Origin: Terrisporobacter sp.
GTDB lineage: Bacteria > Bacillota_A > Clostridia > Peptostreptococcales > Peptostreptococcaceae
DNA: 57,362 nt
Direction: 5' to 3'
Assembly: GCA_029851945.1 (NCBI GenBank)
Contig: JARKUZ010000064.1
Span: forward strand, 1-57,362
Under the pieces are notes generated by a model, which worked only from the letters and a program-made list of their open reading frames with translations, was not told the DNA's origin and made no database searches. The position numbers were made by a program, and so were the translations under genes. Shown here in pieces: positions 1 through 7,678 of the stretch. The first letter of the stretch is position 1, and each line of letters begins with the position of its first letter.

Positions 1-75
1 TGAACCAAGCCCGCCTTCTCCATCTAAGTAGGATTTAACAACCTTCATTTTAAAGTTAAAATCATATTTAGCCAT
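1..75 (-). CDS. IS3-family transposase OrfA, N-terminal fragment (cut by window edge)
   Basis: The minus strand from position 75 reads MAKYDFNFKMKVVKSYLDGE, continuing GGLGS to the window edge. This is the start of the helix-turn-helix OrfA of IS3-family (IS150-like) elements, which typically begin M-A-K-Y-x-F-E-F-K-x-K-V-V and carry a Y-L-x-G-E-G-G motif. Only 25 codons are inside the window, so intactness of the element cannot be judged. The upstream sequence matches an IS3-type terminus, which supports the call. Confidence 0.8.
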   Translation of the reverse strand, partial: MAKYDFNFKMKVVKSYLDGEGGLGS

Positions 76-125
76 AAAAACACCCCAATCGTTAGATTTT
101 GGTCCAACAATTGGGGTGCAGTACA
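1..125 (-). mobile_element. Left end of an IS3-family (IS150-like) insertion sequence
   Basis: Reading the minus strand from 125, the DNA starts TGTACTGCACCCCAATTGTT, the usual terminus style of IS150-group elements (TG at the tip, then a C-rich block and TTGGAC). An imperfect palindrome (CACCCCAAT at 81-89, ATTGGGGTG at 110-118) lies between the tip and the OrfA start at 75. Element identity is inferred from terminus plus OrfA; the other end and any target duplication are outside the window. Confidence 0.7.
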
Positions 126-216
126 AATTCCATACACTTTTTTTATACAATAAAGGATATAAATTACCTTGTTTGTTGATAATTTACAATCATAATTTCT
201 TAAATAAGTAAAATAA
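126..216. other. IS-flanking AT-rich spacer
   Basis: Ninety bases between the IS tip and the end of the HTH gene. No ORF, terminator hairpin or RNA structure is evident. Confidence 0.4.
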
Positions 217-666
217 TTACTCTTCTCCTAATAAAGGTAATTGATAAGAAAATAGTAATTCATTAATTTGCATTATACTTAAATTATTATTTATGCCAAA
301 AATAATAATACTATCTTTTTTAACCTTGGCATACAATTCTCCTGCATTACCAATTTTTAAAGCCTTATTACTTTCTTCTAAAGTGAAATTAGAACCTATA
401 CAAAGTTGTAAGATTTTATCTCTGCTAGGCTTTTTATCACCTCTCAAAATTTCATAAGCATAAGTTCTATCTAAATCAGCATTTTTTATTACATTACTTT
501 TACTAAGGCCTTTTTCCTTAAAAGTTTTTGAGAAATATTCATGTAAAAGTATATCTTTAGAATTATTTAAAGTCTTTGATAGATAATCTTCTAAATTTGA
601 TTCGTTATCAATATTTTTTAATAAGCTCATTAATTCTATAGTTTCTAAATTTTTTATATTATCCAT
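217..666 (-). CDS. XRE-like HTH regulator paired with a Ser/Thr kinase
   Basis: A 149-residue cytosolic protein. Residues about 45-110 look like an XRE/Cro-type helix-turn-helix: a G-L-S-K-S-N-V-I-K helix, a turn, then D-R-T-Y-A-Y-E-I-L-R-G-D-K-K-P-S-R-D, the typical recognition helix plus 'R-G-x-R-x-P' tail. The rest is helical with no second domain recognised. It starts at ATG 666 behind an AGGTG ribosome site. It is divergent from the kinase gene, with a 73-base spacer that must hold both promoters, so it may control itself and the kinase or be a kinase substrate. The family is clear; the role is inferred from position only. Confidence 0.7.
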   Translation of the reverse strand: MDNIKNLETIELMSLLKNIDNESNLEDYLSKTLNNSKDILLHEYFSKTFKEKGLSKSNVIKNADLDRTYAYEILRGDKKPSRDKILQLCIGSNFTLEESNKALKIGNAGELYAKVKKDSIIIFGINNNLSIMQINELLFSYQLPLLGEE

Positions 667-739
667 ATAGTATTTTCACCTCTTCAAATAATATGATATA
701 ATTTTAAGGTTAGAAAATCAACAATAAGGAGTGTAAAAT

Positions 740-1906
740 TTGAGTTTAAATGCAGAGTTTAAGCTATCTTTATATGAAGAACTAAAGTTACTACATAAGA
801 GTAGAAAAGGAAAAATTTTTTTAGCTCAAAATATACAAGATGAGAAGATATATATTAAAAAAGAAATAAAAGAGTATACAAAAGAAATTTATGAGAATAT
901 AAGCAAAATTGATAGTATAAATATGCCTAAAATTTATGATTTATTTGAATTAAATGATAAATTAATCGTAATTGAAGAATTTATAAATGGTGATACATTA
1001 CAATCAATTTTAGAAAAAGAAAATAAATTAGAAGAAAAAGAAGTTATAAAATATATGATTTCTTTATGCGATATTTTAGATGAAATACATAATTTAAACC
1101 CTCCTATAATACATAGAGATATCAAGCCAGCTAATATTATTATAAGTAGTGACAATGTACTTAAATTAATAGATTTTGATATTGCTAGGACATATAAAGA
1201 TGGAGAAAATATGGATACCACACTTTTAGGTACTAAAGGATATGCATCTCCTGAGCAATTTGGATTTGACCAAACAGATTGTAGAAGTGATATATATGCT
1301 ATGGGTGTAATGATGAATGTTTTAACTACAGGTAAGCATATAAAGGAAGAATTAAATAATACGTTATTAAAAGATATAATAAAAAAATGTACTAATATTT
1401 CGGCAGATGAAAGGTATCAAAATGTTTTTGAACTAAAAGAAGCATTGGAATCTAAACTATACTGTAATAATAATATTAAATTAAATAATGTAAATATAGT
1501 TGATGAAAATATAGATTTTAATAAATATGCTATAGATAGTAATTTAAAGTCTAATAATATAAATGAAAGTAATTATATTAAGAGAAATAGTGCTAATAAA
1601 AGTTTACTTAAAAAGATACCTGGTTTTAGGAGGACTAAAATAATAAATATGATATTAGCTAGTTTGTTATATTTATTTTTAATATTTGCCCTATTTATTG
1701 CACAGAGTTTTACTGAATTTATAGAAAATATAGTCATGATTATTATGATATTATCAATGTTTTTTATACTTACAAATTTCTTAAATATAAAAGAAAAGTT
1801 ACCAATAATTAAAAGTAAAAATAAATCAATAAGTCTATTTGGTTATTTTATTTATATGAATATTATATTTTTTGTATGTGGTGGAGTTTTAACTTTATTA
1901 CAATAA
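740..1906 (+). CDS. Membrane-anchored Ser/Thr protein kinase (Hanks type)
   Basis: 388 residues, TTG start after AAGGAG (726-731). The N-terminal 240 residues are a protein kinase: catalytic loop HRDIKPANI at 125-133 with Asp127, metal-binding DFD (in place of DFG) at 145-147, and an ASPEQ activation-segment end at 169-173. The glycine-rich loop is degenerate, but a candidate ATP lysine lies at 40-41. A Lys/Asn-rich linker (about 245-295) precedes two or three hydrophobic helices (about 300-388). There are no PASTA repeats, so it is not the usual wall-sensing PrkC/Stk1. Its partner is probably the divergent HTH protein; the substrate is unknown. Confidence 0.85.
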   Translation: MSLNAEFKLSLYEELKLLHKSRKGKIFLAQNIQDEKIYIKKEIKEYTKEIYENISKIDSINMPKIYDLFELNDKLIVIEEFINGDTLQSILEKENKLEEKEVIKYMISLCDILDEIHNLNPPIIHRDIKPANIIISSDNVLKLIDFDIARTYKDGENMDTTLLGTKGYASPEQFGFDQTDCRSDIYAMGVMMNVLTTGKHIKEELNNTLLKDIIKKCTNISADERYQNVFELKEALESKLYCNNNIKLNNVNIVDENIDFNKYAIDSNLKSNNINESNYIKRNSANKSLLKKIPGFRRTKIINMILASLLYLFLIFALFIAQSFTEFIENIVMIIMILSMFFILTNFLNIKEKLPIIKSKNKSISLFGYFIYMNIIFFVCGGVLTLLQ

Positions 1907-1935
1907 TAAAATATTATAATTAAAAAAATTTCATT

Positions 1936-1953
1936 TGTATGCTGAGAGCATAC
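1936..1953. repeat. Short palindrome after the kinase gene
   Basis: GTATGCT and AGCATAC arms around a GAG loop, 30 bases after the kinase stop. No T-run follows on the plus strand, so it is not a standard terminator. It could be an operator or a weak stem. Confidence 0.35.
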
Positions 1954-2016
1954 CAACCCAACTAAATAACTTTATATAATAAAATCATAATAAGAGTTAT
2001 TTATGGAGGTTAAAAA

Positions 2017-2427
2017 ATGAAAAAAATATTAATAGGAATAATTATAGGATTTGTAGTAATTATAGGAGGGTGTGCTGCATTATTTGGAGCTGGAGTCTCT
2101 AGTGTAGATAATGCAATTAAAGAAGTTGAACAACAAACAGTAAAAGAAGACACTAAAGTTCAAGAAATGGCAAAAAACATAAAATGGGAAGTTAAAAAGG
2201 ATGCATATAGCACTAAAATAGTAGGTGTATTTGAAAATACAAGTGATGAAAAAATAGAATATGTTGAATTTGAATATAAATTAATAGATTCAGATGGAAC
2301 AGTTATAGAAAGTTCATTTACAAATGAAACAGAAGTTAGTCCAGGAGAAAAAAGAAAAGTAGAAATACTTTGTATAGAAAATGATTTTGAAAAATTTGAA
2401 GTGAATGCAAAATCAAGTGCTTTCTAA
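2017..2427 (+). CDS. Small lipoprotein with FxLYD-type beta domain
   Basis: 136 residues, ATG after GGAGG (2004-2008). It begins with a basic-hydrophobic signal sequence ending in an I-G-G-C lipobox-like site (Cys19), suggesting lipid anchoring on the outer membrane face. Residues about 50-130 form a beta-rich domain: 'K-I-V-G-V-F-E-N-T-S-D-E-K-I-E-Y-V' followed by 'F-E-Y-K-L-I-D-S-D-G', the pattern of FxLYD/DUF3426-like extracellular domains. No enzymatic motif is present. It is a single gene with its own terminator; function unknown. Confidence 0.6.
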   Translation: MKKILIGIIIGFVVIIGGCAALFGAGVSSVDNAIKEVEQQTVKEDTKVQEMAKNIKWEVKKDAYSTKIVGVFENTSDEKIEYVEFEYKLIDSDGTVIESSFTNETEVSPGEKRKVEILCIENDFEKFEVNAKSSAF

Positions 2428-2458
2428 AAATTATATATAAGAAAAGATTTATTGTTTC

Positions 2459-2494
2459 AAGTGTGTATTTTAATATAAAATGCACACTTTTTTT
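2459..2494 (+). terminator. Rho-independent terminator after the lipoprotein
   Basis: AAGTGTG and CACACTT arms with an AT-rich inner stem, then seven Ts. It closes the lipoprotein unit and separates it from the van-like operon. Confidence 0.8.
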
Positions 2495-2511
2495 GTTAAG
2501 TACAATAAATC

Positions 2512-2549
2512 TTAAGAAAAGTTAAGAATTGCTTATAAATTGTTTAAGA
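2512..2549 (+). promoter_or_regulatory. Four phased direct repeats, likely response-regulator site
   Basis: TTAAGA at 2512, TTAAGA at 2522, TTATAA at 2533 and TTAAGA at 2544 are spaced 10, 11 and 11 bases, about one helical turn. OmpR/PhoB-class regulators bind tandem direct repeats with this period. The array lies 55-92 bases upstream of the vanY-like start, so the likely binder is the VanR-like regulator encoded in the operon. That assignment is an inference. Confidence 0.55.
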
Positions 2550-2603
2550 TATATTTTCTAGAATTAAATCAACAAATTAATAAATCAAAAGGGAGAATAT
2601 ATC

Positions 2604-3284
2604 ATGAAAACAAAAAACAAGCTAGTGTTAGCAATAATAATTATTACAATTATATTTATAAACAAAGTAGATTTACGTGGGAAATTAAATTACAGCAATG
2701 AAAGTTATACACAAGAAGAGAAAATAAGTGATGAAAATTCAAATTTATTATTAGTAAATAAAAGTAATCCCATATCAGCAGATTATAAACCAAATAAATT
2801 AGTAAAACCTAAAGTATCATTTCTTAAAGATACTAAAGATGAATCTAGACATATGGATGAGGTTGCAGCGAATGCTTTAGAAAAATTATTTAAATGTGCA
2901 AAAAAAGAAGGTATAATACTTATTGGCTCATCAGCCTATAGATCTTATGAAAGCCAAGTCAAAATATATAATAAAAATGTATTAGAAAAAGGTATAGACT
3001 ATGCAAATAAATATGTTGCTATACCAGGAAAAAGTGAACATCAGACAGGCTTAAGTATAGATATTACTAATAAATCTAGAGCTTTTGGCAAAACAAGTAT
3101 AGAAGCTCAGTGGTTAGCAAATAATGCACATAGATTTGGATTTATACTTAGATATCCTGAAGGGAAAGAAGATGTGACTGGATATAATTATGAACCATGG
3201 CATATAAGATATGTGGGAAAAGAGCATGCTTTAAAAATATTTACTGACAATATTACTTTAGAAGAGTATATGAGAATGATATAG
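2604..3284 (+). CDS. VanY-like D,D-carboxypeptidase (peptidase M15B)
   Basis: 226 residues, ATG after GGGAG. The N-terminal hydrophobic segment (about 7-20) is a signal anchor, placing the enzyme outside the membrane. The zinc peptidase signature SxHxxGxxxD is present (Ser144, His146, Gly149, Asp153), followed by EPWH (Glu197-His200) with the third metal His and catalytic Glu. Such enzymes remove the terminal D-Ala of peptidoglycan stem peptides. It is the first gene of a vanY-R-S-Z-like operon. No VanA/G-type ligase or VanH/VanT is adjacent, so glycopeptide resistance is not implied. Confidence 0.88.
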   Translation: MKTKNKLVLAIIIITIIFINKVDLRGKLNYSNESYTQEEKISDENSNLLLVNKSNPISADYKPNKLVKPKVSFLKDTKDESRHMDEVAANALEKLFKCAKKEGIILIGSSAYRSYESQVKIYNKNVLEKGIDYANKYVAIPGKSEHQTGLSIDITNKSRAFGKTSIEAQWLANNAHRFGFILRYPEGKEDVTGYNYEPWHIRYVGKEHALKIFTDNITLEEYMRMI

Positions 3285-3313
3285 TGAAAATTATAAAAAT
3301 TAAGTAAGGAGAG

Positions 3314-4009
3314 ATGATTTTGAGCAGTAAAATACTTGTTGTAGATGACGAAAAAGAAATAAGAAATCTCATTGAGATATATTTAAAAAATGAAGGATAT
3401 ACAGTGATAAAAGCAGATAATGGAGAAGAAGCTTTAAAAATATTAGAAAAAGAAGAAGTGCAACTAATTATTTTAGATATTATGATGCCTAAAATGGATG
3501 GTATGGAAGTTTGTAGAAGAGTAAGAGAAAATTTAAATATACCAATACTTATGCTTAGTGCTAAGTCAGAAGATATGGATAAAATACAGGGTATCATGAC
3601 AGGAGCAGATGATTACTTAACTAAACCGTTTAATCCTCTTGAACTATCTGTTAGAGTTAAAGCACTTTTAAGAAGAGCTTATTATTTTAATAATAATCAT
3701 GATACTAACAAAATCATAAATATTGAAAATTTAACTATAAACAAACATGAACGCACAATTAAAGTTGAAGATAATGAGATTCCTTTTACATCTAGGGAAT
3801 TTGATATTATATATTTATTAGCTAATAATAGGGGAAGGGTATTTAGCTCAGAAGAGATATTTACGAAAGTTTGGAAAGAAGACTACTTTGGATCTAATAA
3901 TACAGTCATGGTTCATATGAGTAGAATAAGAGAAAAGTTAGAAAAATATATAACAGGAAATAAAATAATACAAACTGTATGGGGAGTTGGTTATAAAATT
4001 GAAAAATAA
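3314..4009 (+). CDS. OmpR-family response regulator, VanR-like
   Basis: 231 residues, ATG after AAGGAG. The receiver domain (1-120) has the acidic pair D-D-E near residue 10, phospho-acceptor Asp in 'L-I-I-L-D-I-M-M-P' (about 56) and conserved Lys in 'D-Y-L-T-K-P-F'. The C-terminal winged helix (about 135-231) has 'T-S-R-E-F-D-I-I-Y-L-L-A' and ends 'T-V-W-G-V-G-Y-K-I-E-K'. It overlaps the kinase gene by about 20 bases, which implies translational coupling. The direct repeats upstream of the vanY-like gene are a plausible autoregulatory target. Confidence 0.9.
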   Translation: MILSSKILVVDDEKEIRNLIEIYLKNEGYTVIKADNGEEALKILEKEEVQLIILDIMMPKMDGMEVCRRVRENLNIPILMLSAKSEDMDKIQGIMTGADDYLTKPFNPLELSVRVKALLRRAYYFNNNHDTNKIINIENLTINKHERTIKVEDNEIPFTSREFDIIYLLANNRGRVFSSEEIFTKVWKEDYFGSNNTVMVHMSRIREKLEKYITGNKIIQTVWGVGYKIEK

Positions 4010-5117
4010 AAAAAGATTTTTTAAATATGTAGTTATAAATTCCTTTGAAGTTATTATAAGTGTAGTTTTAGCTTTTTTCATATTTAATAGTTTATACATT
4101 TTATTTTATAATTTATATATGACCTTTAATTATCCTACTTTTAATAGAATAATGAATGTCTTTATGAGAATAAAAAATAATTATTTTGGAGATTTAATAT
4201 ATTTTATTATGGCATTATCAATATTTCTATTAATTTATTCTTTAATTACTTATAAAAAATATAAAAATATTGATATATTAGTAGATAGCTTAGAAGATAT
4301 GTCAAAAGGAAACTTAGATAAGAGAATAGAGATAAACTCTAAAGGCGATATTGGTGAAGTAGCAACTAATATTAATAATATAGTTAGTCAATTAAAAAAT
4401 CTTACAATAGAAGAGAGAAAAGCTCAACAAACAAAAACAGATTTAATAACTAATGTGTCTCATGATCTGAGAACACCTTTAACTTCAATAATAGGATATC
4501 TTAATCTTATAGAAGAAGATAAATACAAAGACGAAGTGGAACTTAGATATTATACGAATATAGCATATGAAAAAGCACAGAACTTGAATATACTTATAAA
4601 TGATTTATTTGAATTAACTAAAATGCAAAATAGAACAATGAATTTTGATAAGATAGAGATAAATTTAGCTGAATTGATTAGTCAGATTGTTTCTCAGTTT
4701 GGTATTGAATTAAGACATGCTAATATGGAGTGCAGAATAGATTTTAAGTCAGAAAAAATTATGATAAATGCTGATCCTGTTAAGCTAGTAAGAGCTTTTG
4801 AAAATTTAATTACTAATGCCATGAGATATGGAAAAGATGGTAAATTTATTGATATTAAAGTGAAGCAAGAAGAAAATAAGGCCATCGTAGAAGTTATAAA
4901 TTATGGAGAGGCAATACCTTTAGTAGATTTACCTCATATATTTGATAGATTTTATAGAGTGGAAAAGTCAAGAAATACTTATGGTGGAGGTTCAGGCCTT
5001 GGACTTGCCATTACTAAAAATATTATAGAAAGACATGAGGGGAGTATTTTAGCTACTAGTGATAATAATGCGACTATGTTTCAAGTTAAACTACCTTGTA
5101 TTATTGAATCATTTTAA
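3987..5117 (+). CDS. Sensor histidine kinase, VanS-like
   Basis: About 376 residues from TTG 3987. An alternative TTG at 3999 (M-K-N-K-K-R) is at least as plausible, because GGGGAG at 3981-3986 directly abuts the first site. Two transmembrane helices (about 15-40 and 70-90) enclose a short extracellular loop, followed by a HAMP linker (about 90-140), HisKA with 'N-V-S-H-D-L-R-T-P-L-T' and a HATPase with N-box 'N-L-I-T-N-A-M' and 'G-G-G-S-G-L-G-L-A-I'. It would phosphorylate the VanR-like regulator encoded immediately upstream. The ligand is not predictable. Confidence 0.88.
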   Translation: MVIKLKNKKRFFKYVVINSFEVIISVVLAFFIFNSLYILFYNLYMTFNYPTFNRIMNVFMRIKNNYFGDLIYFIMALSIFLLIYSLITYKKYKNIDILVDSLEDMSKGNLDKRIEINSKGDIGEVATNINNIVSQLKNLTIEERKAQQTKTDLITNVSHDLRTPLTSIIGYLNLIEEDKYKDEVELRYYTNIAYEKAQNLNILINDLFELTKMQNRTMNFDKIEINLAELISQIVSQFGIELRHANMECRIDFKSEKIMINADPVKLVRAFENLITNAMRYGKDGKFIDIKVKQEENKAIVEVINYGEAIPLVDLPHIFDRFYRVEKSRNTYGGGSGLGLAITKNIIERHEGSILATSDNNATMFQVKLPCIIESF

Positions 5118-5129
5118 GGAGGGATTGTA

Positions 5130-5765
5130 GTGCAAATATTAGGACGTGATATTTTAATAAGTTTGATTGTTATTTTTACTATAGTATATACAAATATTCA
5201 ACGTAAAAACGAGAAAGGAATTTCTTTATATAATGCAGGGATTATTTTATTATCTGTAGTCATGGTGATTATATTTTCTTTAACGGGTGTTTCTCCTATT
5301 AGTGGGTTTAATATAGAGATAAGGATTGATGAAATATCTTTTATTCCATTTAGAGGTATTATTGAAATGCTTCAAGGTGGATTAACTTTACATACCTTTG
5401 TTAATATTCTTGGTAACATTATAATGTTTATGCCAATGGGATTTTTACTTCCATTATTATTTAGTAATTTATATTCCTTAAAAAAAACTGTAGCCGTTGG
5501 ATTTGGAGCTTCATTACTTATTGAGTTTACCCAATTATTTTTGATTAGAGCAACTGATATAGATGACTTGATACTTAATACTTTGGGCACAATGCTAGGA
5601 TATTTAGTATTTCTTACTTTTAAAAAATTATTATCTAGATTAACGGAAAAATTTTATATAGAATCAAGATGTATGGAAAATAAATTGATTATATGTAGTT
5701 GTATATTAGTTCCTTATATGGTTATAATTATGGCTGGTTTCTATGACAGATATATTTTGTCATGA
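5130..5765 (+). CDS. VanZ-like membrane protein
   Basis: 211 residues, GTG start after AAGGAGGG, 12 bases after the kinase. Five or six hydrophobic helices are visible. The VanZ family signature is seen around residues 90-155: 'N-I-L-G-N-I-I-M-F-M-P-M-G-F-L-L-P', then 'E-F-T-Q-L-F' and 'D-I-D-D-L-I-L-N-T-L-G-T-M-L-G-Y'. VanZ proteins give low-level teicoplanin or lipoglycopeptide tolerance in some hosts by an unresolved mechanism. Here it closes the operon. No clear terminator follows. Confidence 0.85.
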   Translation: MQILGRDILISLIVIFTIVYTNIQRKNEKGISLYNAGIILLSVVMVIIFSLTGVSPISGFNIEIRIDEISFIPFRGIIEMLQGGLTLHTFVNILGNIIMFMPMGFLLPLLFSNLYSLKKTVAVGFGASLLIEFTQLFLIRATDIDDLILNTLGTMLGYLVFLTFKKLLSRLTEKFYIESRCMENKLIICSCILVPYMVIIMAGFYDRYILS

Positions 5766-5927
5766 TAAATTGAAATGAAATTAAGTTTTTTATATAATTA
5801 TTTTTGTATTACTTTTATGAATAAAAATTTAATCTAACTTTAACCTTTTCTTAAAGATAAGCTACATTTTATTATGGTAGACTTTAATTATTAAAAAATG
5901 TAGTTTTACTACTTTTGGGAGGATATA

Positions 5928-6794
5928 GTGAATAAAGATAATTGCATTTCAAGGATTAAGAAAAAATATTTTGACCTTAGACCCTCAGAGGTTAAAGTGG
6001 CAGAATTTGTAATTAGAAATACAAAAGAGGCATCTAAGATGTCTATAGGGAAATTATCAGAAATAACAGGTGTTAGTCAACCAAGTATAATTAGATTTGT
6101 AAAAGCTTTAGACTATTCTGGATATAGAGAATTTAAAGATAATATGATTGCATATATTGCAAGTGATTCAGAAGCGTATAATAGGAGTTTACTACATGGT
6201 TTTAATTTAAAGAAAGAAGAGAAATTAGAAGATATACCAAGAAAAACTATAAAAGCATCAATTAAAATACTAGAAGAAACTTTAAAGTCTATAGATATAG
6301 AGTCTTTTGAAAAAGCTATTGATATGATAGTAAGTGCAAGACGAATAGATATATATGGGGTTGAAAACTCAAATAGTGTAATAAGTGATTTAAAAAATAA
6401 ACTATTATACTTAGGTTTGGATGTAAGACATAGTGAAGATATATATATGCAAAATTTAAGTGCTAATAATTTGACATGTGGAGATTTGGCTATAGGTATA
6501 TCTTATTCTGGAACTTCTAAAGATACAGTAGATATTATGAAAAGAGCTAAATCTTGTGGGGCAAAAACTTTGGTAATAACAAATTTTGAAGAATCACTAA
6601 TTAGTAATTATGCAGATAGAATTATACATAGTAGTAATTCAAAGGGGCATATCTATGGAAACGCCATATTTTCAAGAACATCTCAGACAGCTATAGTAGA
6701 TATGATTTATATGGGAATAATACTTAGTGATTATGAAAGATTTTCAAAAGTATTAGATAAAAATGGTGAAATATCTAGTTATAAAAGTTATTAA
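5928..6794 (+). CDS. RpiR/MurR-family regulator of the aminoethylphosphonate genes
   Basis: 288 residues, GTG start after GGGAGG. It has an N-terminal HTH_6 domain ('L-R-P-S-E-V-K-V-A-E-F-V' ... 'S-Q-P-S-I-I-R-F-V-K-A-L'), a linker, and a C-terminal SIS domain (about 130-270) with 'I-G-I-S-Y-S-G-T-S-K-D-T-V' for phosphosugar-like ligand binding. It lies just upstream of, and collinear with, the ABC transporter and phnWX genes, so it probably senses a phosphonate pathway compound. The ligand is inferred from context only. A terminator separates it from the ABC genes. Confidence 0.85.
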   Translation: MNKDNCISRIKKKYFDLRPSEVKVAEFVIRNTKEASKMSIGKLSEITGVSQPSIIRFVKALDYSGYREFKDNMIAYIASDSEAYNRSLLHGFNLKKEEKLEDIPRKTIKASIKILEETLKSIDIESFEKAIDMIVSARRIDIYGVENSNSVISDLKNKLLYLGLDVRHSEDIYMQNLSANNLTCGDLAIGISYSGTSKDTVDIMKRAKSCGAKTLVITNFEESLISNYADRIIHSSNSKGHIYGNAIFSRTSQTAIVDMIYMGIILSDYERFSKVLDKNGEISSYKSY

Positions 6795-6798
6795 GGAC

Positions 6799-6840
6799 GC
6801 TATGTTATGTAGTATTACTACATAATGTAGCTTTTTTTTT
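6799..6840 (+). terminator. Terminator after the RpiR-type regulator
   Basis: A nine-base perfect stem (TTATGTAGT / ACTACATAA) extends outward to GCTA/TAGC-like pairs and is followed by ten Ts. The arm motif CTACAT/ATGTAG also occurs upstream of the regulator (about 5872 and 5898), so the region could double as an operator. Confidence 0.8.
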
Positions 6841-6925
6841 TACACTTTGTTAACCCTCCTTTAATCAACCAAGACTTTTAAAATGTTAATATTTGATTGT
6901 AGAAGAAATTAAGGAGATGAGAAAA

Positions 6926-7678
6926 ATGTTAAGACTTAATAATATAAGAAAATCCTATGAAGGTACAGAGATACTAAAAGGAATCAGTATTGACGTTAAA
7001 GATGGTGAAATTGTTTCTATTTTAGGACCAAGTGGAAGTGGAAAAACTACTTTATTAAATATAATACTAGGCATAACAGATCCAAGTGATGGACAAATAA
7101 TATTTAATGAAAAAGATATAACAAATGTATCTATGGAAAAAAGAGGATTTAATATAGTTTTTCAAGATTATGCTCTTTTTCCAAATTTAAATGCTTACAA
7201 CAATATAGTATATGGATTAAAAAACAAACCAAACACTTCAACAAAAGAAGAAGTAGAAGAATTGATTGACTTACTTGACTTAAGAAAACATATTGATAAA
7301 AATATAGAAAATTTATCAGGAGGGCAAAAACAAAGGGTTGCCCTAGCTAGGACTTTAGTTATGAAGCCGAAGATACTTCTTCTAGATGAACCATTAAGTG
7401 CATTAGATGGAGTTATAAAAGAATCTATAAAGGATAGAATTAAGCAAATTGCTAAAGAGTTTAACTTAACGATAATAATAGTAACTCATGACCCTGAAGA
7501 AGCTTTAACTCTTTCAGATAAGGTTCTTATATTAAATGAAGGAAAGGTATCTCAATATTCTACTCCAAAAGAAATAATAGATACACCTAAAAATCAGTTT
7601 ATAGAGAAGTTTATACTTAATCAATTATCTATAAAGAGAAATAACATATTCACCTTATTTGGAGGTAGTTATGCTTAA
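6926..7678 (+). CDS. ABC transporter ATPase for 2-aminoethylphosphonate
   Basis: About 250 residues. I prefer ATG 6926 because AAGGAG at 6911-6916 is correctly spaced for it; an in-frame TTG at 6893 has no such site. Walker A 'G-P-S-G-S-G-K-T-T', Q-loop 'V-F-Q-D-Y-A-L-F-P', signature 'L-S-G-G-Q-K-Q-R-V-A-L-A-R', Walker B 'I-L-L-L-D-E-P' and the H-loop 'V-T-H-D' are all present. It is of the spermidine/Fe(III)/phosphonate class. It overlaps the permease gene by 8 bases and energises that permease. The substrate is assigned from phnW and phnX downstream. Confidence 0.85.
   Translation: MLRLNNIRKSYEGTEILKGISIDVKDGEIVSILGPSGSGKTTLLNIILGITDPSDGQIIFNEKDITNVSMEKRGFNIVFQDYALFPNLNAYNNIVYGLKNKPNTSTKEEVEELIDLLDLRKHIDKNIENLSGGQKQRVALARTLVMKPKILLLDEPLSALDGVIKESIKDRIKQIAKEFNLTIIIVTHDPEEALTLSDKVLILNEGKVSQYSTPKEIIDTPKNQFIEKFILNQLSIKRNNIFTLFGGSYA

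Noticed and set aside
2604..5765. Acquired glycopeptide resistance cluster
   Set aside because: No ligase, VanH, VanX or VanT gene is present, so the resistance claim is not supported.
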